From: Ligula intestinalis
Lineage: Eukaryota > Platyhelminthes > Cestoda > Diphyllobothriidea > Diphyllobothriidae
Length of the DNA stretch: 64,000 nucleotides
NCBI GenBank assembly: GCA_036362985.1
Contig: JAYGXS010000004.1
Location: 28,075,529 to 28,139,528 of the forward strand
Direction: 5' to 3'
In this document: in pieces, positions 46,646-58,240 of the stretch
How positions within the stretch are numbered: the first letter of the stretch is position 1
Layout: every line of letters begins with the position of its first letter
Position numbers and translations under genes: made by a program
Notes under the pieces: model-generated
The model's input: the letters and a program-made list of their open reading frames with translations, nothing else
The model's database searches: none
What the model was told of the DNA's origin: nothing

Positions 46646-48242
46646 TGGGTCGCATCTCTGTGATGTTGCTTTGACTTCCACTGTCTTCTCCTGTTGTCCC
46701 GGATGATCCCTTCCTATCTCTCCGCTATATTATTTTTCCCATGACAATAAGCGCCCCGAACCCTCAATAGCAGGATCCCATCAAATCTGCATCACGTTAT
46801 AACTTGCTATCCATTATGGCAGTTTTTCTCCAACATTTTTTTGGAAATCGGTGGCTCGCTGAACTCATCCTCCGATGTAGAAATTTTTTTCTGCCCAGAT
46901 AATTATTTTATAAGAGTTTGTTGTTAATCTGAACTAATTTATTTTCTATTCCCACGATAGCACTAAGTTTGTAATGAAAGGGTTCCTTGGGCCATAAATA
47001 TACAATTTATATATAATTTATTTATCTCAACATGACAGATTGTAGGCAGTTGTTGCTCACGTATCCCTTTGAGTGGACTGGCCTACCTTGGCTGAATTGT
47101 TTAAACTGATCTTGGATATATTATGGTGGAAAGGAAAGGTAGATTAGTACGAGCGTATGGACTAGGTTTATAGTAGTCAAATTTTAACCCAATTTCTGAC
47201 ATTTATCGTCAGTTTAAAGAATCGAACATAAGGATAGTTATAATATTTTCTATCAGGCAGCCTAATTCCAAGATAAATCATCAGTTGCAGGATCCTGACT
47301 TTCAAACGAGATTCTTTGCGTTCTTGGTGAGTACGCATTTTCTCCATGATTGTTGATGCCTTGATAAATTTAAATATACTTAATAGACAAAATGCTCGAA
47401 AATAATTTTTCATGTATCCAGTGGGTAGGAAATTACGTCCTCTCTGGATTATGAGGTATAACTTGGTAATAAAAACGTTTTCTGTTGCCACAGAGGTGTG
47501 ACTACTTCGTGTGGTTACACTCCAAGTTAGGGTTTCCAAACTACATACTGTATATATGCCCTCTGAGGAAAGTGACATATGGTAAGGTATTAGGAAAACG
47601 TCTCAGAGTGCTCATAAATATTTGCATTGGGTATGGGCCATATTGCATACTCCATAAACTGTGTTAGTAAGTGAAAAGATAGGAAGGGACATTTAACAGT
47701 TAAAAAGATCCCTAATTAGAAATGTTTTGAAACTCAAAATAAACCCTTTCTTTGGGGTACCAACTTAGTTAACCATGTTATTTTCTCCCAGATGAGTATT
47801 AGAGCGAATATAAGTACTCATTTTTTCTACAAAATATATTTGCATTCGGCATCCTGCACGAAAAAATCTATTGTGGAGTCAGGCTGCACAATAATAAATG
47901 CCACAAATATACTTAAATAAGTAAATAAAATTCAAATTGAAAGCACACGTCAATATTTCGGATGAAATTCAATGACACAGGCAATCGGTTGTAAACGTAG
48001 GCAGTATGCAACGGTGTATATAATTCCAGAAGCTAGAAGCGACATTCGAATGATGACGCTCCTGGCAGGGTTCACCACAGTTCATCCTATTTTGAATAAT
48101 TTTTGTCCTTTGGACTTATGACGGCAAATTGCGTTCGCAATGGGGGGGGGGGCTGGTCACAAAATCACCCCGGAGGTGACATATCCAATTGCTTGATAAG
48201 CACCCGGACCACCCTACTTTTCTATAGTGAATTGCCTAATGG

Positions 48243-48655
48243 AGTAAGACCGATTCAGCATCCAACCAACGCTTCCTACCACGCTGCGAGAGGGCGATGA
48301 GGCAGCAATAGTGAGCATCCCCAGGCCACCCACGCCATCATGAGACGATGACGCCGTGCGTCCTCACGTATCCCAACAAAACGCGAGACAAGGACGACGG
48401 GTGACCTAAACTAATTGTCGGACCCCTTCATCCCCCCACCCCTTTGCTCCCCCTCTTTCCTCTCTATGATCCCTAATGAAGACTAGAATCTGACCCCCTT
48501 GATCCCTTAACATGTCTCCATCCCTTTTCCCCTAACTACGCCTGATTGTTTGCTTTAACATTTTTAAACTCTACCCTTCCCTGTATTATTGTTTATCCTT
48601 GATGATGAATTAATCGAAAACGTTCGTTCGCCTAACTTGATTTCCGTAAGGCAGT
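48243..48655 (+). mobile_element. PLE 3' fragment
   Basis: Interrupts the unit block after ttgcctaatgg; unit sequence resumes at about 48,660. Aligns with 51,065-51,450 over its length (coding tail, then pyrimidine-rich region, then a terminal gaaaacgttcgttcg). No RT or complete GIY-YIG domain. Confidence 0.65.
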
Positions 48656-48896
48656 GTAATTCTCGCTCGCCAGAAAATGAATGCCAAAACATGCAATAGG
48701 ATAGGCGAAGAGAAGACTGTCCTACTGTACAGCAGCGTATCATAGCATGTGTTGTGAGGTTATGCGGTGTCACCTTGTCGGTCACAATGTGCAGAGGCTC
48801 TAATATTTTATTGATTCCTACCCTGAATTGACGATTTCCTGAATTGAGTCCTTCTTAACTGGAAAACGCAGTCAAAAAAATTAGAATTCTTACATA

Positions 48897-49096
48897 AGAG
48901 TTTTATTTGCCTGACGTTTCGGATTCCTTCGGGAATCCTTAGTCATAGGTAATCGTAAACAGGTCTGCGCATGTCTCAGACCTGTTTACGCTTATCTATG
49001 ACTAAGGATTCCCGACGGAATCCGAAACGTCAGGCAAATAAAACTCTTGTTCCAGTGATCGACCCCTTATCTGCGCATGTCTCAGACCTGTTTACG
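48897..49096. mobile_element. 200-bp PLE terminal-repeat hairpin with 11-bp TSD
   Basis: Perfect target duplication attcttacata at 48,886-48,896 and 49,097-49,107. The insert is almost only inverted terminal repeat: arms at about 48,897-48,946 and 48,996-49,046, plus a second copy of the ctgcgcatgtctcagacc motif. No coding sequence. Confidence 0.85.
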
Positions 49097-49107
49097 ATTC
49101 TTACATA

Positions 49108-49375
49108 TTTCGTTCGGGTTTACCGACATTCTCACGACGATATGAAGTGGATAGCCCAATGAGGTCTTTTCAAAAAGCATTGACTTCGTGATCATTTACT
49201 ACTTGGATTCAGTAGCCATCCACCTCCTGTTGAATGCGTAACTTTCCTTTGAGATTGGAGACTTTAGAATGATTTTTCACAGTGTGCTTTTTATTAATAT
49301 ATACAATTAGCTTACTTTTAAAGAAGGAGAGCAAGGGTTTGGGTAACTTCGGCGACTGCAGAAGGCAAAGGAAAG
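49108..49375. other. Start of a seventh array unit, broken off
   Basis: Sequence corresponding to the region upstream of the annexin promoters (compare 20,210-20,320), including aaagaaggagagcaagggtttgg. Similarity stops at about 49,375, before the CCAAT promoter, and PLE sequence follows. Confidence 0.65.
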
Positions 49376-49389
49376 ATATCCAATAGAGG

Positions 49390-50470
49390 CGAATACGCAG
49401 GTTCCAGGAAGCAGTTTAGAAGAAGAAAATGCGATCACTGATACAGGAATTTTAAGTTCTTGAAAAAACTGTTAAGCAACGTGACCAACACGATGCAAGC
49501 CCTGAACTTAAATAGAAAACACCCAATTGGTCACAAACGCAGCTGCATTAGAGCGCTATACCGGCGCGTTGAAACACGTTGCAGTGAAGTGGAAAACAAA
49601 GTTGCTGAATTAAAATATCCTCGACTGATACTGAGAGCGAATGTTTACCCAATGTCCGTCACTCAGTGCATACGCAGACGAGATAAGAGACCAAATCTAA
49701 CTGGCCCAAAAATTTGGCGAGCTCTCCCGTATGTGGAGAATGTATCGGAAGCTGTTAGCCGTCTGCTCAGCCCACTTGGAATTAGAGTTGCGCACGGGCC
49801 AGAACCGACCATGAGGCACCTGCCAGGGCAGGGAACGGCTGGGACTGTGTACCGGATCCGGTGCAGCTGTGGCCACGATAACTATGTCAGAGAAACCGAG
49901 GTAGTACTCCGGACGCAAATGGTTGAGCACGCAGCAGCAGTGAGGAAGTAAGACGCTAACCCCAGGTTGCAACTCAGTCGATGGGTCTCTTCCATATTTA
50001 TGGATTTAACGAGGCCGAAATTCTCGCAATAAGTGACAAACGCGTGAGTCGCGAGCCGTTCGAGTCATGGTTCTCAAGCCCACAGTCAATCAACAAGCAC
50101 GACGATTTGTCGTTTCCATGTATGGTACTGAGGCACGACCTGAGCAGGAGAATCAGTCACGTGGAACGGTCCGGACCCAGCACCAACTCCGACGACAGCG
50201 AACATAATCTCTGCGCAACTATCAAGCGCGCATCCGACACCGACAACGAAATCGCAGCAATTAGCACTCCAAATTGTGGTTACCTGTGGTGAAAGTACGC
50301 ATGTAGATTGCCGCTACGAATTATAAGTGCCGCACAATATGTACATATATCACCCAATCTGAGCGTGCTGTACACCAGTATACGAGAACCTATGATTAAG
50401 CATTCTCGAAAGCATCCGAAAAGTCAGAAAAACAAAACTCCTGTTCCAGTGGTCGTATCTTCTTGTTATG
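49390..50470 (+). mobile_element. PLE 3' portion
   Basis: Starts with the ggttccaggaagcag / gatcactgatacaggaatttt terminal motif and ends near 50,470 with gtcagaaaaacaaaac then tgttccagtggtcg. It contains two pieces of GIY-YIG coding sequence and a duplicated terminal region. The copy at the array breakpoint may have caused the break. Confidence 0.7.
49688..50160 (+). pseudogene. PLE C-terminal domain with GIY-YIG endonuclease (frameshifted)
   Basis: The first part reads ALPYVENVSEAVSRLLSPLG, a conserved PLE linker, then VYRIRCSCGHDNYVRETEV with VYRI/NYVRET as the decayed GIY/YIG halves, and stops at 49,951. A second frame from 49,981 continues the domain (NEAEILAISDKRVSREPFE, SWFSSPQSINKHDDL). 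Broken by a stop and frameshift. The Gly of the YIG half is replaced by Arg. Confidence 0.75.
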
Positions 50471-51064
50471 AAGGCGAGATGATCGCGGACTGCCATAAGA
50501 TCATCGCAGAAAAGAGTAATAGCGGGCAAAAAAGTGGTGCATTATTTGTAGGGCGTGGTTGCCAAGCCACTACATGCCTATTCTGTTTGGCAGTCCTCGT
50601 GTTCGCCGTTGGCGGGGTCGCAGTTCATGCGATGATTGCTTGTCGGTTCGTACCCGAGTCAGTAATGGCCGTGATTTCATCGTTGTTGATACCTGGTGTG
50701 ACGATTCCTCAGTAAGCTGGCTCACTGTTTCTGTGATTTCTAGTTGCCATGACCCACCCGGCCTGACTAACAGTTGCCCAGGTAAAATCGCAGCACAGAA
50801 TATGAAAGCGGAATGTCAGTGGATTTGTTAATTGAATGCGGTCAGGAGCATCAGAACTCAGGCAGTGGCAGATTATGAAACCAAAAGACCTACCGCCACG
50901 GCAAGAAACATCTCGAGTTGGCTATAGAACCTGGTGGCTTTTTCAACAATGATATTTATCTAAACACTCAGAAGCTCGAGTTAGGGGAACGAACGCTCTC
51001 GAGTGACTCATAATCAGGTAAATACAAGAACATAAGGCAGGGTTGAGTTAGCAAAAGTTTAAGC

Positions 51065-51450
51065 AACCAATCCCGTGGCTGAAGACCAGCTGAACATCCG
51101 TCCACATGCCTCCTACCAGGCCGCGAGACGAACACGAGACCGCTACAGCAAACATCCATAGGCCACCAGCGCCATCTAGAGACACCTCGCGTCCTCACGT
51201 TTCCCAAGAAAACGCAAGACAGTACGACGGGGTGACCGGAACTAATAGTTGGCCCCCTTCTCCCCTCTGGTCCATAAATATGACTAGAATTTGACCCCTT
51301 CGACCCCTTTGCACTTCTCCCCCTCTCCCTCTAATTACTACTGATTGTTTGCTTTAACTTTTATTAACTCCACCCTCCCTCATATTGTTGCATTTGTCCG
51401 ATAATAAATTAATTGAAAGTGTTCGTTCGCGCAACATGACTTCCTGGAAG
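51065..51450 (+). mobile_element. PLE 3' fragment, second copy
   Basis: Roughly 80% similar to 48,243-48,655. Contains a C-terminal coding tail (ENARQYDGVTG) and the pyrimidine-rich 3' region. Confidence 0.6.
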
Positions 51451-51496
51451 ACAAAGGTGTTGCCTAGAACAGCCACTTCTGGCTTATTAGCTGTCA

Positions 51497-51605
51497 GCAG
51501 CTGGTCATACCCAATCGCAGATGGTGCACAACCCGAGGCTCGAACTAGCGATCAGAAGTCTAACGTCCTAACCATTGAGCCAAATGCTCCTTGTTCTATC
51601 CATTG
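51497..51605 (-). mobile_element. tRNA-derived SINE
   Basis: Minus strand: A-box tggctcaatggtta and B-box agttcgagcct, then ggttgtgcaccatctgcgattgggtatgacc. Same family as 45,360-45,500. The flanking ttggcttattagctg motif also occurs near 61,880, probably another remnant. Confidence 0.65.
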
Positions 51606-53185
51606 CAATTGGGTGATGTAACAGTGGCCACAAGGAGAGCGCGCTCACTGACATGGTTACGGAACTCGCTCGTCCAGTAGTGCCTTAGGGCCCCTCCTAA
51701 GGCCCAGCCAACAGACCTACAGGCAGTAGCTTATCGAACCAAATACTCAGTACTACTGAGACGAGGTGAGGTCGTCCCTCTGAATTGTATCGGAATGTTT
51801 GACTTTATTTATTTTCGGAAATTGACTAAGGGTCACCCTGCCGTTAAGGTAGTGTGGTGTACACCTTGCTGGGCTTGCTACGTTGGTGCTCATTAATTTT
51901 AATTCCGCTGCAAATCTAAGTCTTATCCAAGAAAAACAGAAAAAGTTACAATGAGCGCATTTCCTTCCTTGTGGTGAATTAGCAATTAAAATATAAAGGC
52001 TAACAAGGGCGCATAGTCTATGTACGAATAGAACCCTACAACTAAGCTTTTGAAATTGAGTCGCCAATTTTTTTCCTTTCTTCTATTCGCATGTAAATTT
52101 TCTTATATATGTACATCTGTTGGCCCAATACTCTCATTAAAAACCGAGGATACCCCTCGTTGTTTAGTCAACCTACAAAAAAGAAATCAGCAGCGCACGA
52201 TTTTAGCGTCGATTTGAACGGAAATTCAATTTGGCTTCTACTTTGTCACATATTCAAGGGCGTTGCTCCACAATGTCGACCGTTGCAGTCCTTGGCCCTG
52301 CTTGCACTGCTCCCGGTGTTGTGAGGTTTCTATGCCTTGTTTTATTCATGCTGAATGGTGGACGCGTTTCCTGAAGTGATTGAAATTATACTTTCAAAAT
52401 AATGCGCCCCTCGTTCTGTAGCATACTGTATGCCAAACATGAAGACTCCTGCTCTCCGTATTCCGTTAAGACTGTATGACTAAACATCAAAATACTTTTA
52501 TCTCTCCACCGGTTTGCCTCTAGTTTTTTTTTCAAAATCTCTGCTCATGCTTTGGCTACGCAAAGGCTACCGCCATCACGCATGACTGGTCCTTCGAATG
52601 TATCTACTGCTTCCGTGTGTGCCAGTGGTTCAAAAGCCTGCCAAAATGAAGGCGACTTCAGCTGAAGGAATGAACATGCATGTGTGTGCTCTGAGCAAAC
52701 CCTGCCTCTGGCTGACGCCAGGGCTTTTGTGCTGTCCCACGGCAAGTACTCACTATCTGCTGCGGCACCTGTTGGCACATCTACCGTGGGAAGAGTTGCC
52801 TTCGAGGGCAGCCCGGTGCACACAGCGTGGAGGCTATTGCGTGCGCAGTTAAGTGCCAGCGCAGGCTTGTGTGTGCATTTGATATTCTGGCACTGCCGCC
52901 AATTGTCACGCCCCCCCCCTCTACCCATGTGCTCAAGGTTATAACACTGGTTTTGGCAGACCACATCTTCAGAGAAGCGCCGATGACTAACAAACAAACC
53001 AAAATGGTTTCTCGCTCTCGTTCCTGCTCAGCTTGTTAAAAAAGTTGCTCAGCTGGTTTTCATGAAACTGATGAGTATATACTCACCTAGAAATTGGTGA
53101 AAATGTCCTAAATGTGAGCATCAAAACAAAGACTCGTCTCAAAAATATGATTATTTAACAACCTCTTAGCTCCACATCTAACCAT
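51606..53185. other. No recognisable gene
   Basis: Contains several ORFs of 60-150 codons on both strands (longest 52,545-52,997, minus) in a GC-richer patch. None shows a domain or splice structure I can support. The segment at 52,330-52,385 resembles 60,650-60,705 (attcatg, tgaatgg, ggacg), probably the end of an unidentified repeat. Confidence 0.5.
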
Positions 53186-53189
53186 TTTC

Positions 53190-53402
53190 ATGTTCTTCGC
53201 CTCCAAATATGCTTTTATCTGGAATAATCTTCCACTAGAAATTAGGTTGTCGTCTAAATCATCGAGTATGAAGGGCAAAATACGTAAACGTTTAAATTTG
53301 GAAGCGGTGCCATGTAGCAAGACTACAAAAACATGCCACTGCCTGTTGTTTGCTTATTTCTCTGATGATGGCCTTTTATCCGATGCCGAAAGCTCAGAAT
53401 AA
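53190..53402 (+). pseudogene. Non-LTR retrotransposon C-terminal remnant
   Basis: The open frame includes FIWNNLPLEIRLSSKSSSMK, matching the WNxLPxxIR and SFK-type C-terminus of LINE ORF2 proteins. The RT is absent. A hammerhead-like arrangement overlaps its end (see findings). Confidence 0.55.
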
Positions 53403-53479
53403 TGCAATTATTGACCCAGCGATCGCGTCCTTTTCTTTTGTACAAGACAGTTAAAATTTATTTCCTCAAAATTTAAATG

Positions 53480-54130
53480 TTTACGTGTGTTGCCCTTAAT
53501 AATTGATACGGTACACGACAACCTGTGGGTTGTTTTGTGGGAAACTGTAAATCATCTAAAAGCCTTCACTTGGGTCTGCACGATGTCCGGAGTCAACCAT
53601 GTTTGCAAGGATAGCGCTGTTGATGTTTCTGACTTCACCTTTGTCCAGCCATGTCAAGAGGTGACCTTGTATTCTTTTGGATAAGCGCCTACTCGTGCGA
53701 CCGATATCACCAGCTCCAAAGGAGCAAGTTAATGAGTATATGCACATAGAAGTGGTCTGAGTTGGCAGCTTATCGTTACCTTTGCTGTGCAGGAGAGGAT
53801 TGGTTGAGAACTTTTGCTGCAGGTTCGTGACAAGGCCTGATTGAGACACATGCTTCGGAGTTAACTTGCCATATCCCCCTGAAGGGGGACTTTGAGGAAT
53901 AGCGTCTTCTTTTCCACAATGGGTGTGGTGGGTTTTGGTCCTTTCGCCATCGTATAATCTATGATGAATTTGTCCGGATACCCGTTCTCTCAAAGCAGGT
54001 CCTGGATTTTCTTGAGCCCTATGCCAGTGGTGTCTGCCGAGCTATCCAGATGAAGAAGCTATCAGAACCTATATTCTCCGGCGTCGACAGATCCTCATGG
54101 CTGCATAATAAGCCGCACATTGGCAACCCC
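53480..54130 (-). pseudogene. PLE GIY-YIG remnant
   Basis: Minus strand: MCIYSLTCSFGAGDIGRTSR, then RLSKRIQGHLLTWLDKGE and AILANMVDSGHRADPSEGF, then a stop. It parallels the open ORF at 10,471-11,010 with substitutions in the second half of the signature (GDIGRT instead of GYIGRT). Upstream residues belong to the PLE linker. Decayed. Confidence 0.7.
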
Positions 54131-54579
54131 TAATCCCCCTCCTCCTACTCTAATGACTAATATGCCTGTAATGATGAGCGTAATTACCCACATCCTTACC
54201 TTGTATCTTTACCCCCTTCCTATATAAATGTCATAGTCTGATGAGAATTTATAAAATCCCTACGTATGCTCATCAACTACTATTCAGATAGTTTTGTCAG
54301 TAGTGAATCTGAAAAAAGGATATTCCTTTATTCCGGTCCAATCTCTCATTTTCATACTAACATAGGTTAGTGTGGTCTGGAGATTAATGACGCTTGCCGA
54401 TAGACGTGAACTCTCGAGTTATAGACATGTGTGAGCAACGAAGGAGGCTGACTTAGCCTTTACATAATTTATTTACATTTCTGAACCCTCACTAGAATCC
54501 ATCCTCAGAGGAGACGACAGCATAAGAAAAAGTGCCATTTTTAGGGGGGCATAATCCAATCAAGAACCAGTGCCGCATA

Positions 54580-54969
54580 CAGGGTGTCCCAAAAAATGCA
54601 TACACATTTACCTATTTGTAAAATTGGTGTTCATAATAATTTTATTATTAAATAAGTTTAAAGGTATTTGCAAATACCATTCTATTGGTTTTATCATTGA
54701 ATGTTCTCAAACTGACGTCCATTTTGATCATGTCAATGATAACAATGCAAAGCAATGCAATCGCACATACCATGAAACAATTCCCTTGGTATTCGGGTGC
54801 ATTCATGTTCGGTGGCTTCTCTTTGTTAAAAAACTGTTGCAATAATCAAAATGCAGTAAAAACAATAAAATGATAGTTTTAAATATGTTTACATTTTTGA
54901 CATAAAAATTATAATAAACACCAAGTTTACAATAACTTAAAATATGTGTACATTTTTTGGGACACCCCG
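54580..54969. mobile_element. Mariner-type MITE (390 bp)
   Basis: Terminal inverted repeats beginning cagggtgtcccaaaaaatg (left) and ending in its complement (cattttttgggacaccccg, one mismatch), flanked by TA on both sides (54,578-54,579 and 54,970-54,971). The TIR type is known from mariner families. The interior is AT-rich with no transposase. Confidence 0.85.
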
Positions 54970-54999
54970 TATATAGAGGTGACTGTACGAAGGAGTTTT

Positions 55000-56280
55000 C
55001 ATCAGAAGTGCAATCTTCAATTAATCCTCACCTTGCCTTGTGACAGGAATGGTCAATTTTACTGTTGACAGAGACGTGGAACTCGTGGCCCGGTTGGAAC
55101 TGTTGGGCAACAGAGTAATATAGCTCGTCCTTCCATCGTAAAGCTAGCTTATGCGTGATTGGCGTTTGTCTTCATTTTTACCTGTGTAAATACAGGCACA
55201 GTTTGATCACGGGGTGCACTACAATACATGAGACTGTCCTCTGGAGTTAAATCGGTCTTTACTTTTCGCGAATCTCCTGCGTATGGCAGTGTTAGACCGC
55301 TGTGCAGTTCCATAATAAAGCCCCGCAGTAATGTGCTCTTTCACTTCAGAAAAGTCAATGATGTATGCCAGACCCTGTCTTATCTTCGGAACGTGTTTCT
55401 CTTCTGCTCTCCCATGGACAGTCAAGTAGGTCATTTTGACACAACTCGGTCGCAGAGCTTTCGAGCATGCAGTGCGTCCCCTCTGGGCTTCGTAGGGAAT
55501 CTGATTGCATTTGAGGGATATTATCATAGAAACTCGTTTGTGAACCATCAGGAGGCTGTGGTGAAAAGCAAGCAGTGCTGTGTTCGCTATCTTTCTGTAA
55601 ACCATCGTCTTCGTTTCCCTATGAAGAACCTATCTAGCAAGTATCTCAAAGATTGGCAGCTGCTGCTTCTTCTCTTTTATAGTTGTTTATCTAAGAAAGT
55701 TTGCATTGAGCAGTTGATGATAGTTCAACCATCGATTTCGATTATGTTATCGCAAAAAATTAAGGTCATTCTGGCTTAACCCTAACGGCTGCGATCTGCA
55801 AAACCCGGTTCCTTAGGAGATGGGAGAGAAGACGATGGGAAGGCCAGTTTGTTAGGAATATTTTATTCTGCAGAAAGATAGAAAAATAGTGAGGACGAAG
55901 GTTTGACTCAGTCTGGCGTGGTGTTCGGCCGTGAGAACCATATGAAAGCGCGGCATCGTCGCGACCGCCGCGCGCGGAGGCGGAATGCCAAGTGAATCTA
56001 GCGTCAGTCATCCCGAGTGGCCACCAACAGCTCTCTTTGGCTCTTTGGTGATTTGTTAGACGGCGCGTGGGTAGAAACCGGTGTGGGCGGTCCCGTTCTC
56101 GTACGCCAGTTTGCGTGTTGTCGGAGGGACGCCGAAAAGTGCATTCGCGCAAGGTCCTGTTCTGAGTGTCCTTGTCTGTGACGTCAAGAGTTAGGTGGGC
56201 GGAGGGCAGAAGCGACCACTACAATGTCCACCAAGAGGTAGGATGTTGACTGAAGCCAGAGACGAGATTTAAGTGAAATA
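55000..56280. other. No recognisable gene; two opposed ORFs
   Basis: Overlapping frames at 55,228-55,779 (+) and 55,219-55,605 (-), and 55,766-56,152 (-), without a domain I recognise. Base composition is GC-richer at 55,900-56,120. Could be parts of an unidentified retroelement. Confidence 0.4.
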
Positions 56281-56960
56281 GACGCGCATCTGTCTACCTC
56301 CCTCTAAATCCTTACCCGTTTGAACCGGTGACAAGCCAGATTCAAGATGACCGAACGGGATCGGATGTAGACCGCTTTCTCTTATGCAGACAAGAACACT
56401 GCCTTAATTTGTCTGAAGTGATAGTAGTCTTTTGCGCTGGTATTACTTCACTATTTACCCTCACTCTTCCTCAATAGGCGTCAAGGTAGACTCAAGGAAA
56501 CCAAGGTTGATACTGCTACTGCCATTTCTATAACCACTAACCAGGAGTATAGCTGGGTGTAAGCAATACGCGCACTATTTATGACGTTAGTATTTGTCAG
56601 AGTTGACGCTGATTACAGTCAACGTTGGGGCTCATATCCCCTCAATCTCAAAAAGAAGAATGAATCTGGGTTTAAGCTATTCCGACTAAATATATGTTTG
56701 ATGTCCAAGCAAATCAGGGCTTGCCTGAGATTCCACTCTTTAATCTCTGCCCACCAAAAGCTGTGTCAAAGTTTAGTAATTTTGGGCTAGGATACCGCTG
56801 CTAGAGGTAATATGCCACTGCAAACAGTGCTCATTCTAGTAATAATACTTAGATCAGCGGATGGTATGTTCTAGTAATATGTTCCTATAGCTGACATGCA
56901 TCCCATTTTTGCAACAAGCATAACAGCTGGAAATATGCTCAATGAAATTTCCACAGCATC
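56281..56960. repeat. Second locus of the 6.4-9.6-kb unknown repeat family
   Basis: Shares with 6540-7070 the order ggtgacaag, gtagaccgc, aggcgtc, ttgacgctg, tcatatcccctcaa, gggtttaa. Its end (atgcatcccatttttgcaa) matches 9519-9550. Both loci carry this order over several hundred bp, so it is one dispersed element family. Confidence 0.6.
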
Positions 56961-57564
56961 ATCCTTGAGATTAAAAAAATTCCCAAAATATGAAAATTGG
57001 ACCTCCGCGAGTGACAACTTCAACCATGTACTCCATGGAATGTGGAAAACAGCAGTGCCTTTAATTTGTAGTGAAGTAGGCTTACACAACAAGTATTCTC
57101 ACCAACCAAGACACAGGATGTACCGACGAGCGTATTTTTTGCGTTCAACAGTTCCTGTTAGGCTTTTTCCCTTCCTTTAATGTTCAAATACTTGGAAAGA
57201 ATGATTTAATTAGAATTTCGAAGTGATTCAGTGAAGGCAGATATCGTTGGCGCTAGGACTTCAAATGAGGAACTCAATCTGACTGAAAGTTGTGTTTCCT
57301 TACGTCTGCAGGACCGCTTACGCCAGTTAATTGGAGCTTGGGAAACCCATTAGGCCTCCATATGAATGTAATAGGTAAAACTACGACAGTCACTTCCCAT
57401 AGCCGTGACATAGTAATTTAAAACAGGCTAAACTATGCAGTTAAAACACAGAGGTCTTACATAACCTATTCTTATTCGTTTTTATAACTACACCGTAGAT
57501 CAGAGAGTGCATTAAAGTTTCATACATCTGCTCACAGGTTTCTCTAGCAAGGGGGAATAAGTAG

Positions 57565-58240
57565 AAGATTCGATCGCTGATACAAGAATTTTATTCTCCT
57601 GAAATTTAGAATTCTGTCAAGAATCTTGACTTATAGGTAACCGTAGAATATTATAAGACTTGCATAGATTATGTGGTATTTATAGTTTGTAGCAGACTCC
57701 CGTGTGCGTACCATAATTACCAGCTACTGTAACCAGCGTTTAGTGTCGTAATTGGTGTGGTGATGGCTTGGCAGTTCACTTTCGCCGCACTAATCGTTGC
57801 GCTTGTTGATGGACTGGGGGCCTGAGAACCATGACTCGAGCAGCGCGCAACGATTTGGCGTTCCTATACGGTGTACTGAGAAATTTCCTGTGCAAAAGAA
57901 TCAGTCACATGGGAAGGACCGGACGCAACAGCAATTCTGACGACAACGAACATAATTGTCGCGCACGTATAAATCTCGCATCCGACGCGGACAAGAACGC
58001 TGTGGCAATTAATGCGCAATCACCGCACCAATTATGACCTCAAGCAGTGGCTACAGGAACTGACAATTATAGTACGCATGCGGGTGACCGCTATGAACTA
58101 TTAATACAGTGTAACCTGTATATATGCCACCCTTATCTGCGCATGTCTCAGACTTGTTTGCGATTACCAATGACAAAGGATTCCCGACGGAATCCTAAAC
58201 GTCAGGACAATGAAACTTTTGTTCTAGTGATCGTTTTTAC
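57565..58240. mobile_element. PLE fragment flanked by inverted terminal repeats
   Basis: The left arm (57,565-57,730, minus orientation) and right arm (58,060-58,240) contain complementary versions of the element end (gcgcatgtctcagac, attcccgacggaatcc). The middle is the last part of a GIY-YIG coding region, heavily decayed. Confidence 0.65.

Larger units (their letters stand above)
44973..48242. other. Array unit 6 intergenic block
   Basis: Begins with unit-type sequence (an AATAAA lies at 44,989-44,994, only here), is interrupted by SINE-related sequence at 45,240-45,600, and continues as the shared block from 46,213. No gene recognised. Confidence 0.6.

Noticed and set aside
48996..49046. 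Hammerhead ribozymes in PLE terminal repeats (cggaatccgaaacgtc, also at 58,183 and near 61,345)
   Set aside because: Stem II-like and GAAAC-GUC parts occur, but none of the copies has a CUGAUGA box in the right place and no stem I is visible.
52545..52997. 150-codon minus-strand ORF
   Set aside because: Lies in a GC-rich patch where ORFs occur on both strands. No domain, no conservation evidence.
54238..54275. Hammerhead candidate with CTGATGAG at about 54,239
   Set aside because: No GAAA follows a possible stem II, and no stem I pairing was found.
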